Part shown: piece after piece, positions 34,839 to 42,198 of the stretch
Layout: each line of letters begins with the position of its first letter
Position numbering within the stretch: the stretch's first letter is position 1
NCBI GenBank assembly: GCA_046346845.1
Contig: JAXMHH010000007.1
Coordinates: 139,521 to 203,520, forward strand
Direction: 5' to 3'
Origin: DSSB01 sp046346845
GTDB taxonomy: Bacteria; UBA10199; DSSB01
DNA: 64,000 nucleotides
Made by a program: the position numbers and the translations under genes
Notes under the pieces: model-generated
Database searches by the model: none
What the model was told of the DNA's origin: nothing
What the model saw: only the letters and a program-made list of their open reading frames with translations

Positions 34839-36299
34839 CTATTTCACCTTCCAGGTGGTCGTCCCATCGGGCTTGTCTTCCAATATCACGCCCTGCGCGG
34901 CCAAGTCGTCTCGAATCCGGTCCGCCAGCTTGAAATCGCGGGCGCCACGCGCCGCCTTGCGGTCGGCGATTTTTTGCAGGATCTCGGCCTCGCCCAGCGC
35001 GGATTGGCGCAGCGTGAAGCTCTTGCGCGCCTCGAGGTATTGGCGAGGCTCCTGGGCGAACAGCCCCAAGGAAGTCCCGGCGAGGGCGAAGGCGCGGGCG
35101 GCCTCGGCGCGAAACCGCCCAAGCTCGTCGGCCTCCGGGGCAGCGTCGAGGAACTTGTTGATCTCCCGCACCGAGTCAAAGCAGACGCCCAAGACCTGGG
35201 CGGTGTTGAAATCGTCGTCCATGGCGGTCTCGAAGTCCGCGGGGAATTTTTTCAAGACCTCCCAGGCCTTGGCCCGGGCGGCGGGATTGGGCGATTCGCC
35301 GGCGCCCGGCACGTATTCCTGGAGGCGCTGCAGGGTCTGGTAGACACGGTCCACCGCGGCCAGGGCCTCCTTCATGTTGCCCTCGCTGAAATCCAAGGGC
35401 GAGCGGTAATGGGCCGAGAGCAGGAAGTAACGGATCGCCTCGTGGGGGTATTGGGCCAGTACATCCCGGATGGTCATGAAATTTCCCGTCGACTTGCTCA
35501 TCTTGTCGGCGTTGAGATTGACGAAACCGTTGTGCAGCCAATACTTCACGAAGGGCCGATCGAAGGCCCCTTCGGACTGGGCGCGCTCGTTTTCGTGGTG
35601 CGGAAAAATCAGGTCCCGTCCGCCCCCATGGATGTCCAACGAGGGGCCGAGTAGCTTCGTGCTCATCGCCGAGCACTCGATGTGCCATCCCGGCCTGCCC
35701 TGCCCCCAGGGCGAGGCCCACTCGGGCTCGCCGGGCTTGGCGGCCTTCCACAGGGCAAAGTCCAGAGGGTCTTGCTTGGCCTCTTGCACCTCGACGCGGG
35801 CGCCGGCCTCGAGCTCTTCCAGGTTTTTCTGGGCGAGCTCGCCGTAGCTCGGAAATTTCCGGACCGAATAGAAGACGTCCCCCTTGGCGGGATAGGCGAT
35901 GCCCTTCTCGACCAAGGTCGCGATCAAGGCCTGCATCTCGGCGATGAATTCGGTGGCGCGGGGCTCGTCGGTGGGCGGCTGATTGCCCAGGGCCCGCATG
36001 TCCTCGTGGAAGGCCTGGATGAAGAACTCGGCGACCGCCTTCCAGTCCTGGCCCTTCTCGTGGGCGCGCTTGATGATCTTGTCGTCGATGTCGGTGAAAT
36101 TGCGGACGTAGCGGACTTGGTAGCCCCGCTGCTTGAGCCAGCGATAGATGACGTCGAAGACCACCGAAGCCCGGGCATGCCCGAGGTGGCAGTAATCGTA
36201 GGCGGTGATCCCGCACACATACATGTTGACGCGCGGCGGGTGGAGGGGTTCGAAGGTCTCTTTATTGCGGCTTTTCGTGTTGTAGATTCTCAAAGGCAC
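34839..36299 (-). CDS. cysS: cysteinyl-tRNA synthetase
   Basis: The 486-residue class I synthetase has zinc ligands in MYVCGITAYD and HIECSAM plus HENE-type residues, the HIGH motif as CHLGHARA, and KMSKS as DKMSKSTGNF near residue 270. A DALR domain (about 350-440) and a short C-terminal anticodon part (DGTTWKV) follow. The start MPLRIYNTKSRNKE is the normal family N-terminus, so the 38-bp overlap with the gltX 3' end is real. Confidence 0.97.
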   Translation of the reverse strand: MPLRIYNTKSRNKETFEPLHPPRVNMYVCGITAYDYCHLGHARASVVFDVIYRWLKQRGYQVRYVRNFTDIDDKIIKRAHEKGQDWKAVAEFFIQAFHEDMRALGNQPPTDEPRATEFIAEMQALIATLVEKGIAYPAKGDVFYSVRKFPSYGELAQKNLEELEAGARVEVQEAKQDPLDFALWKAAKPGEPEWASPWGQGRPGWHIECSAMSTKLLGPSLDIHGGGRDLIFPHHENERAQSEGAFDRPFVKYWLHNGFVNLNADKMSKSTGNFMTIRDVLAQYPHEAIRYFLLSAHYRSPLDFSEGNMKEALAAVDRVYQTLQRLQEYVPGAGESPNPAARAKAWEVLKKFPADFETAMDDDFNTAQVLGVCFDSVREINKFLDAAPEADELGRFRAEAARAFALAGTSLGLFAQEPRQYLEARKSFTLRQSALGEAEILQKIADRKAARGARDFKLADRIRDDLAAQGVILEDKPDGTTTWKVK

Positions 36300-37719
36300 T
36301 GCGCACTCTCTCTAATACTTGGGTCTTGCCCAGCGCGGTCACCAGGGCGGCCAGCTCGGGACCTTCCGTCCCTCCGGTCAGGGCCACGCGCAGGGGCATG
36401 AATAATTTCTTTCCCTTGATCTTGGTTTTCTTCTTCAGCTCCTCGAGGATCTGCTCGTAGCTGACGGCGTTCATCTCGTCCTCGCGGGCCTCGATCAGCT
36501 TGGCCAAGGTCTCGAGGACCTTGCGGCTCTCGGGGGCCTTCAGGACCTCCTTGGCCTCGTCGTTTTGCGGCTCGGGCCGGCCCAACAGCAGGCCCATCCA
36601 GCCCGGGACTTCGGAAAGGTTTTTCAGGTTGGGGCGCAGGGCGATCAGCACCTTGCGCAGCTGCTCTTCGCTCGCCGACCCCGCGTCGAATTGGGCCCCG
36701 GCCAGGGCCGCCTTGGCCTTCGCGAGGTATTCCTCCTCGGGCATCCGCATCAGGTAGACCTGGTTGATGTGGTCGAGCTTGGCCCAATCGAAGATCGCGC
36801 TGCTGCGCGAGACCCGACCCAGGTCGAAGTGCTCGATCAACTGCGGGAGATCGAGGATATCCTTGCCCTCCGGAGGGGACCATCCGAGCAGGGCGAGATA
36901 GTTCAGGATCGCCGAAGCCTGATAACCCTTGCCCTTGAGCTCGCCGACCGAGGTGCTGCCATTGCGTTTGGAGAGAAGGGTATGATCGGGCCCCAAGATC
37001 AGCGGCAGATGGGCGAATTGCGGAGGAGCAAAACCCAGGGCCTTTTGGATGAGGATCTGCCGGGGGGTGTTGGACATGCCGTCTTCGCCCCGGATCACGT
37101 GGCTGATCTGCATGAGGCAGTCGTCCACGGCGCAGGCGAAGAGGTAGAGTGGCAGCTCGTTGGAGCGGGCGATGACAAAATCACCGATGGTCAGCGTGTC
37201 GAAGACCTTCTCTCCGTAGACCAGGTCGTGGAACTTGACGATCTCGCGCTCGACCTTGAAGCGATAGGTGCGGGGGGTACCGGCGTCGAGCTTGGCCTTG
37301 CGGTCTTCGGCGGAGAGCTCGCGGCAGCGCCCGCTGTAGCGGTAGGGCTTGCCGCTGGCCATGGCCTTGCGGCGCTCGGCCTCAAGATCTTCCGGGGTGC
37401 AGAAACAAGGATAGACCTGCCCCTGGGACTCGAGTTGCTGCAGGTACCTTTTATAGAGGTCGAGGCGCTCGCTCTGCCGGTAGGGCCCGAAGTCGCCGCC
37501 CCGGTCCGGCCCCTCGTCGTATTCCAGGCCGAGCCACTTCAGGTCTTGCAGGATGGCGGCCTCGTAATTTTCTTGGGAGCGCTCTTGGTCGGTGTCTTCG
37601 ATGCGCAGGACAAGCTTGCCGCCGTGGTGCCGGGCGTAGAGGAAGTTGAACAGGGCGGTGCGAACATTCCCCTGGTGGAGCAGGCCGGTGGGACTGGGCG
37701 CGAAACGGACTCGGATCAT
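36262..37719 (-). CDS. gltX: glutamyl-tRNA synthetase
   Basis: The 485-residue class I enzyme begins VRFAPSPTGLLHQGNVRTAL, in which the HIGH motif is changed to LHQGN. It has the KMSKS equivalent LLSKRNGSTSVGEL and a C-terminal anticodon-binding region. GatCAB is encoded at 13375-16550, so GltX is probably non-discriminating and also charges tRNA-Gln for amidation (inference; no glutaminyl-tRNA synthetase is in view). It overlaps ispDF by 4 bp (ATGA) and cysS by 38 bp. Confidence 0.95.
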   Translation of the reverse strand: MIRVRFAPSPTGLLHQGNVRTALFNFLYARHHGGKLVLRIEDTDQERSQENYEAAILQDLKWLGLEYDEGPDRGGDFGPYRQSERLDLYKRYLQQLESQGQVYPCFCTPEDLEAERRKAMASGKPYRYSGRCRELSAEDRKAKLDAGTPRTYRFKVEREIVKFHDLVYGEKVFDTLTIGDFVIARSNELPLYLFACAVDDCLMQISHVIRGEDGMSNTPRQILIQKALGFAPPQFAHLPLILGPDHTLLSKRNGSTSVGELKGKGYQASAILNYLALLGWSPPEGKDILDLPQLIEHFDLGRVSRSSAIFDWAKLDHINQVYLMRMPEEEYLAKAKAALAGAQFDAGSASEEQLRKVLIALRPNLKNLSEVPGWMGLLLGRPEPQNDEAKEVLKAPESRKVLETLAKLIEAREDEMNAVSYEQILEELKKKTKIKGKKLFMPLRVALTGGTEGPELAALVTALGKTQVLERVRSAFENLQHEKPQ

Positions 37720-38903
37720 GACGGACTCCCTCTCTTGTGCAGCAGCACCACGGCGCGGGCGGCGAGGCCTTGCATGGTGCCGGTGAATCCCAGGCCCTCC
37801 TCGGTCGTCGCCTTGACGCTGACCCGGTCGACCGGGATGCCTAAGGCGGCCGAGATGTTTTCCCGCATCTCGGGGATGTGGGGAGCCAGCTTGGGCCGCT
37901 GACAGACTACCGTAGCATCGACGTTGGCCACGGTAAAACCCTTATTTTTGACCCTGCGGCCCACCTCGGCGAGCAGGATCCGGCTGGAGACGCCCTTGAA
38001 TTGGGGGTCGGTGTCGGGAAAGTGCTTGCCCAGATCGCCCTCCGCGGCCGCGCCCAGCATGGCGTCACAGACCGCGTGCAGGAGGGCGTCGGCGTCGGAG
38101 TGGCCCAGTAGGCCCTGCTCAAAGGGGATTTTCACCCCGCCCAGGACGAGGTCCCGGTCGGGCGCAAAGGCATGCACGTCGTAGCCTTCCCCGATGCGAA
38201 ATTCGGCGTTCATATTGGATCCTCTTTTTTCCAGCAGGGCCTCGGCCAGCTCGAGGTCTTCCATGCGGGTGATCTTGAAATTGCTGACCGAGCCCTCCAC
38301 CAGGCGCACCCGGTGTCCCATGCTTTCGATCAAGCCCGCCTCGTCGGTGGCGTCCATGCCCTTCTCGTCAGCCCAATTCAGGGCCTCTTCCAGGAGCTTG
38401 CGGGAAAAGGCCTGGGGGGTCTGGATTTGGTAGAGGCGGTCGCGGGAGACGGTCTTTTGGACGTAGGAGCGCTCATCGCCTTTCTTAAGGGTGTCGGCCA
38501 CGGGGACCGCCGTCACCGCCGCCCCCGTCTCTTGGACGCCCTGGAGGGTGCGGCGGAGGATCTCTTCGGTAACCAAGGGACGGGCCACGTCGTGGATCAG
38601 GATCCAGTCGGCCCCCTCGTCGATCATCTGTAGGCCTCTCTGGACCGACTTCTGCCGGGTCAAGCCCCCGGAGGTCACCCGCACCCGCGACCAGGGGCCG
38701 CTTTGCAGCGCGGCCTTCCACTCGGCGACAAAATCCTGGGGAAGCACCAAAACCACGCCCGCAAAGAGGGGGCTGGGGGCAAAGAGGTCCAGGGCATATT
38801 CCAGGACCGGACGTCCAGCCAGGGGCAAAAACTGCTTGGGCATCTGGGCCCCGAAGCGGGTGCCCGTCCCCCCCGCCACCAAAATCGCCCACACGGAATT
38901 CAT
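37716..38903 (-). CDS. ispDF: bifunctional IspD-IspF (MEP pathway)
   Basis: The 395-residue fusion carries two non-consecutive MEP-pathway enzymes for isoprenoids. IspD (residues ~1-225) has AILVAGGTGTRFGAQMPKQF, HDVARPLV and ATDEAGLIE. IspF (~232-395) has GEGYDVHAF, GHSDADALLHAVCDAMLG, DTDPQFKG and KATTEEGLGFTG, with zinc ligands in the DVH and H(S)DAD parts. The start at 38903 (MNSVWAIL, with AAGGGG upstream) was chosen. The frame remains open for 22 more codons into a MITE end, giving a false N-terminus MAQPPVVFQQPV. It heads the operon with gltX, cysS and uvrB. Confidence 0.95.
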   Translation of the reverse strand: MNSVWAILVAGGTGTRFGAQMPKQFLPLAGRPVLEYALDLFAPSPLFAGVVLVLPQDFVAEWKAALQSGPWSRVRVTSGGLTRQKSVQRGLQMIDEGADWILIHDVARPLVTEEILRRTLQGVQETGAAVTAVPVADTLKKGDERSYVQKTVSRDRLYQIQTPQAFSRKLLEEALNWADEKGMDATDEAGLIESMGHRVRLVEGSVSNFKITRMEDLELAEALLEKRGSNMNAEFRIGEGYDVHAFAPDRDLVLGGVKIPFEQGLLGHSDADALLHAVCDAMLGAAAEGDLGKHFPDTDPQFKGVSSRILLAEVGRRVKNKGFTVANVDATVVCQRPKLAPHIPEMRENISAALGIPVDRVSVKATTEEGLGFTGTMQGLAARAVVLLHKRGSPS

Positions 38904-38936
38904 GAAAATCAACCCCTTAACCTGGTATTGCTGAAC

Positions 38937-39073
38937 AGGCTGTTGAAAAACCACCGGTGGTTGGGCCAAGCCGCCGCAGGCGGATTGGCGGGCCCCGAAA
39001 ATCCGAAGGATTTTTGGGCGGCGAATGGAGCCGGATTCATTCCGGCGGGAATAAAATCCTTTTTCAACAGCCT
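38937..39073 (+). mobile_element. MITE-like element (copy B), 137 bp
   Basis: The element is bounded by perfect 14-bp terminal inverted repeats AGGCTGTTGAAAAA (38937-38950) and TTTTTCAACAGCCT (39060-39073). It contains the shared internal block CACCGGTGGTTGGGCC and the hairpin CCGCCGCAGGCGG. It has no coding capacity. It is 34 bp from the ispDF start. No obvious target-site duplication was found, and no transposase is in the window. Confidence 0.75.
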
Positions 39074-39220
39074 CTTAAGCTTTTTCGAGACATGACAGAG
39101 CCCCAGTAAGGGCTCCGGCCAAGAAGAGTATCGTGTAGATGGGATGTAACGGGCCCCAGGGAATTTGTCAAACCGAAGGGGGACTGAAGGAAAATACGAC
39201 GATCCAGGAGCGTCCGAACC

Positions 39221-40081
39221 CTAATTCCCCCCAAGATCCTCTTGCGACCCAGGGGAGTCTTCGCGCGAGGGGGAGGGAAGATTTCGGAACGGGATCACCT
39301 CCCTGGAAAAGACGCCCACAACCTCCTCGAGCCTGGGCGGACAAGGCCCGACTCGCCCGGGGGCGGACACCATCTCTACGGTATCGCCAAAGGGATTGGT
39401 GGCGAAAAAAAACCCTTCCGTCGGCGATTCTGCCTCCGGCCACGGCAAGATTTGGTTCCATTCACCGCTCGAGGCAATATTGCCGATGGGTTTGGGCAGG
39501 AAAAATCCGAGTTCTTTAGCAGGTAGGCCGACAAAGAAGAACTCAAAGCTCCCATCGATACCCCCGCGTGGGGCCAGGGGGGTATCTAAGTAACGCTGAA
39601 CATCGAAGAAAACGATGCGCAGGAAGGGCGCTCCAACGATCGGGACTCCATCCTTCTCGATATGCCCGCTGAACTTCACCAGCTCCTTCTCACCCTCGAT
39701 CCGGCATTGCCGCTCACCCTTCAGGACGACGCGAAAATCCACCAAGTGCCCCACGTCATAACCCGGAGAAAGCCCCCCCTCGGGATGTCCCGGCACGGAG
39801 GCGCTGGCATAACTCACGTCATGAGCGGTGCCAAAGACTGGGGGATTGGGATTGGAATAGGGTTCCGGATCCGTGACGGAGGATGTAGCCGGTTGACCGC
39901 CCAGCTCTTCCCGGGGCGTCGGGTCGGCTGGATCCTTGGCCTCGATCGCCGGGGCCGCGGAATTCCCGACGGAGCCCAAGAAGGTCCCAGTAGACTCCAG
40001 CCCCCCGACACAGGCCAAGAGGGTCAAAAGGAAAAGAGCAAAAAGGATCCGATGAAGAACCGCCGAGATGTGCCGCTTCAA
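39221..40081 (-). CDS. putative lipoprotein, 286 residues
   Basis: A basic N-terminus and hydrophobic stretch end in the lipobox LLAC (Cys24), so this is a predicted lipoprotein. A Pro/Asp/Ser-rich linker (about residues 45-85) follows, then a beta-rich domain of about 140 residues: VVLKGERQCRIEGEKELVKF and LRIVFFDVQRYLD. No known family is recognised. It follows the beta-helix gene on the same strand, after a terminator hairpin, so it may be transcribed separately. Confidence 0.7.
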   Translation of the reverse strand: MKRHISAVLHRILFALFLLTLLACVGGLESTGTFLGSVGNSAAPAIEAKDPADPTPREELGGQPATSSVTDPEPYSNPNPPVFGTAHDVSYASASVPGHPEGGLSPGYDVGHLVDFRVVLKGERQCRIEGEKELVKFSGHIEKDGVPIVGAPFLRIVFFDVQRYLDTPLAPRGGIDGSFEFFFVGLPAKELGFFLPKPIGNIASSGEWNQILPWPEAESPTEGFFFATNPFGDTVEMVSAPGRVGPCPPRLEEVVGVFSREVIPFRNLPSPSREDSPGSQEDLGGN

Positions 40082-40145
40082 GAAATGCCCCCGTCCGAGC
40101 CTGGGTAGTTATCGCCACTTTCTAAAAAAGGATGCGCTTGATAAA

Positions 40146-40181
40146 AGTCAAAAAGTTGGAGCGGCCGACGGCCGCTCCAAC
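40146..40181 (-). terminator. Rho-independent terminator downstream of the beta-helix gene
   Basis: On the minus strand a perfect 12-bp stem GTTGGAGCGGCC / GGCCGCTCCAAC (40155-40181) with a 3-nt loop is followed by TTTTTGACTTTT. It lies 53 bp after the beta-helix gene stop. Confidence 0.85.
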
Positions 40182-40233
40182 GAGGGGGAAAGCCCCCTGG
40201 GTAAGGTGCCTGAAGCCTTTCAGCTCCAGGGCG

Positions 40234-41997
40234 CTAGGAAAGCGGTTCTCGCCTAAACCGCAGCAGGAGGGTCCCCAAGACCCACGCCCCCAGAAAGAGC
40301 AGCCCCAAGCCGGTCCCTTCGGTGTTCCCCGCGGCGATTTGGCAGCCCGCTCCGGAACCCTGCAGATTATTCGGCCCACCCGGCGGGGTCCCCGAGGACC
40401 CTGGACCGGAACCTTGCCCGCCCCCGGCAATCACCCGCACATCGGCACTGGAGGCGTTATTGGCAGAATCCGGATCGAAGGCATCGCTGCCAACGGTCGC
40501 GGTATGGACGAAGTCGCCTTCTTGTTCGGCCGAAACCACGACGGTTACCTGGGCGCTTTCCCCGCTCAAGATCGCCCCGAGGTCGCAGGTCAAAGGGACC
40601 GAAGCGGAACAAGTCCCTTGGCTCGGGAAGGCCTGCAACAAGGTGAAGCCGGCGGGCAGGGAGTCTTGAAGCAGGACATTCAAGGCGTCCTCCGGCCCCG
40701 CATTGGAGACCGTGATGACGAAGGAGATCGCGGAGCCCTGTCCGGCCTGTTGCGGTACCACGACCTGGGAGAGGCTCAGATCCGCGACCGACTGCCCCGA
40801 TTCAAAGGCCCCGATGTCGACCGCGCCGCCGATGACGCGGTTCTTCCCGTCCCGATCGGTGAGCGCCAGTCCCCCGGGCGGCGTATTGGTGCCCTTATCC
40901 ACCAGGGGAGAATTGGCCTGGAGCCGGTAATTTCCGCCGAAGAGATCCACGAACAGCGGATCGATGTTGTCCGAGGAAAGGACGGTATTGGGGCCGGGAG
41001 GATAGCCACCGAAGTAATCCGACTGATTTGCGTAGAAGAAGTTATAGTCGTGATTGATGCTCAGATTGGGAACCACGGGAGGCAAAAGAAATCCAGGTCC
41101 CGTTAATCGCGTCATGACGTTATTGTAGAAATTGAGCTGGACCGCGTGGTTGGCGGGATAACCCGCAACATCAATTCCGTAGCCGTCAATATTGTCGAAG
41201 GTATTGTTCGAAATGTCGACGATCGATGCCATGTCCTCTCCGACATACATGAGGATCCCGGCCTCAGAGCCGCAGTTGCAACCGCCTAGGTCATGGAGCA
41301 GGTTGTTCCGGATCGTCACGCTGGCATCGACGCTGTTCTTTCCGGCGAGGTCCAATACGATCCCGGCCATGCTTTCTTGCTTATCCGCCGTGGTGATCTC
41401 GTTGCCCTCGATTTGCAAGGAGATGGCGCCCACCGTCCCATCCCTGGAATAGAAATCGATTGGCTCGCCATTGCCGATGATCACATTGCCCTGGACCAGG
41501 TAATGTGCCGGTCCGCTGGTGTCGAAGGTCAGGCTGTCCCAGTTGGCCTCGGAATACACCCGGGAGTTGGTCAGAGAAAAAGAGTCACCGCCGACCGAAT
41601 CGTAGAAGGTGACGTCGAGCCGAGCCCCGTCAAAATTGATACCGTCGACCGCTATGTCGACCACCTCGCTTTGGCCGTCGTTGTTGTCATTGATCTGGAT
41701 CCAGCGGGGATTGGTGGGATCCGGATTGCCCACGACCGGATGAAATCCCGGGGCGGCGCGCAGGATCATGGATTTTTGCAGGGAGAGGTCCTCTTGGATC
41801 CGGTCGTCCGTGGCGATTTCTACCGCGTCACCGCCCGCCGCCGCATCGATGCAGGCCTGCAGCGTCGTGCTGCAAGCACCGGGACCGGGATAAGACAAAG
41901 TCGCCGCCCGCAGCGGCTGAATCGGCAGGGCGGCACCGAGCAAGCCCAGCAGCCCCCACGGGAGTATTTGGCTAATTCGTTTGCATTTTTTCCACAT
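40234..41997 (-). CDS. surface-anchored beta-helix / choice-of-anchor Q / DUF11 protein
   Basis: The 587-residue exported protein has a signal peptide (to about residue 32, ending PLRAAT). A right-handed beta-helix region lies at ~35-340 (repeated N-x-I/V-x-N-N, as in VTIRNNLLHDLGG). The choice-of-anchor Q motif is GGAVDIGAFESG (~390) and a DUF11 domain covers ~405-510. A Gly/Pro/Ser linker precedes a C-terminal GAGCQIA, a hydrophobic helix and FRREP, which looks like a Cys-containing CTERM-type sorting/anchoring signal. The start MWKKCKRIS at 41997 was preferred over an ATG at 42081, because the latter would include the sigma-54 promoter. Ligand unknown; adhesion or glycan binding is likely. 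It is divergent from the kinase/sigma-54 regulator. Confidence 0.82.
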   Translation of the reverse strand: MWKKCKRISQILPWGLLGLLGAALPIQPLRAATLSYPGPGACSTTLQACIDAAAGGDAVEIATDDRIQEDLSLQKSMILRAAPGFHPVVGNPDPTNPRWIQINDNNDGQSEVVDIAVDGINFDGARLDVTFYDSVGGDSFSLTNSRVYSEANWDSLTFDTSGPAHYLVQGNVIIGNGEPIDFYSRDGTVGAISLQIEGNEITTADKQESMAGIVLDLAGKNSVDASVTIRNNLLHDLGGCNCGSEAGILMYVGEDMASIVDISNNTFDNIDGYGIDVAGYPANHAVQLNFYNNVMTRLTGPGFLLPPVVPNLSINHDYNFFYANQSDYFGGYPPGPNTVLSSDNIDPLFVDLFGGNYRLQANSPLVDKGTNTPPGGLALTDRDGKNRVIGGAVDIGAFESGQSVADLSLSQVVVPQQAGQGSAISFVITVSNAGPEDALNVLLQDSLPAGFTLLQAFPSQGTCSASVPLTCDLGAILSGESAQVTVVVSAEQEGDFVHTATVGSDAFDPDSANNASSADVRVIAGGGQGSGPGSSGTPPGGPNNLQGSGAGCQIAAGNTEGTGLGLLFLGAWVLGTLLLRFRREPLS

Positions 41998-42044
41998 AAC
42001 AGGCCTTTCTTTTTGAAATGGGATCCTCCCCGAGGCCCTCAATT

Positions 42045-42060
42045 TGCAAAAGCAAGACCA
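42045..42060 (-). promoter_or_regulatory. sigma-54 (-24/-12) promoter for the beta-helix gene
   Basis: The minus strand reads TGGTCTTGCTTTTGCA. GG and GC are separated by exactly 10 bp, and TTGCA matches the -12 element (consensus TGGCACG-N4-TTGCW). The predicted transcript start is near 42034, which leaves about 37 nt before the ATG at 41997. Confidence 0.65.
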
Positions 42061-42096
42061 GGTTTTGGAAAAAGCCTGCAAAACAAATAAAATCTC

Positions 42097-42138
42097 AAAT
42101 TATTTATAAGTTACTAAAAATTAATAAATTATTTATAA
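42097..42138. promoter_or_regulatory. two 13-bp direct repeats, candidate activator sites
   Basis: AAATTATTTATAA occurs at 42097-42109 and again at 42126-42138, 29 bp centre to centre. Each contains palindromic TTAT-N2-ATAA. They are centred near -69 and -98 relative to the predicted sigma-54 start site, which fits enhancer sites for a Fis-HTH activator. The DNA is AT-rich, so chance repetition is possible. Confidence 0.4.
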
Positions 42139-42139
42139 T
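42111..42139 (+). promoter_or_regulatory. candidate promoter of the kinase/sigma-54 regulator
   Basis: A perfect TATAAT (42134-42139) lies 17 bp after TTACTA (42111-42116), a weak -35 match. It overlaps the second direct repeat, so binding there could repress or autoregulate this gene while activating the divergent one. Confidence 0.45.
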
Positions 42140-42198
42140 CAACGAAATAAAACCGAACCCCGGAAGGCTGAATTCGGTCCAAGCTTTGAAAATATTTC

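Noticed and set aside
39139..39519. Small plus-strand frames opposite the lipoprotein gene
   Set aside because: Antisense shadows; the lipobox and export signal support the minus-strand gene.
42097..42138. Could the 13-bp repeats be a CRISPR-like or origin element
   Set aside because: Only two copies and 16 bp between them; no DnaA boxes or spacer regularity.
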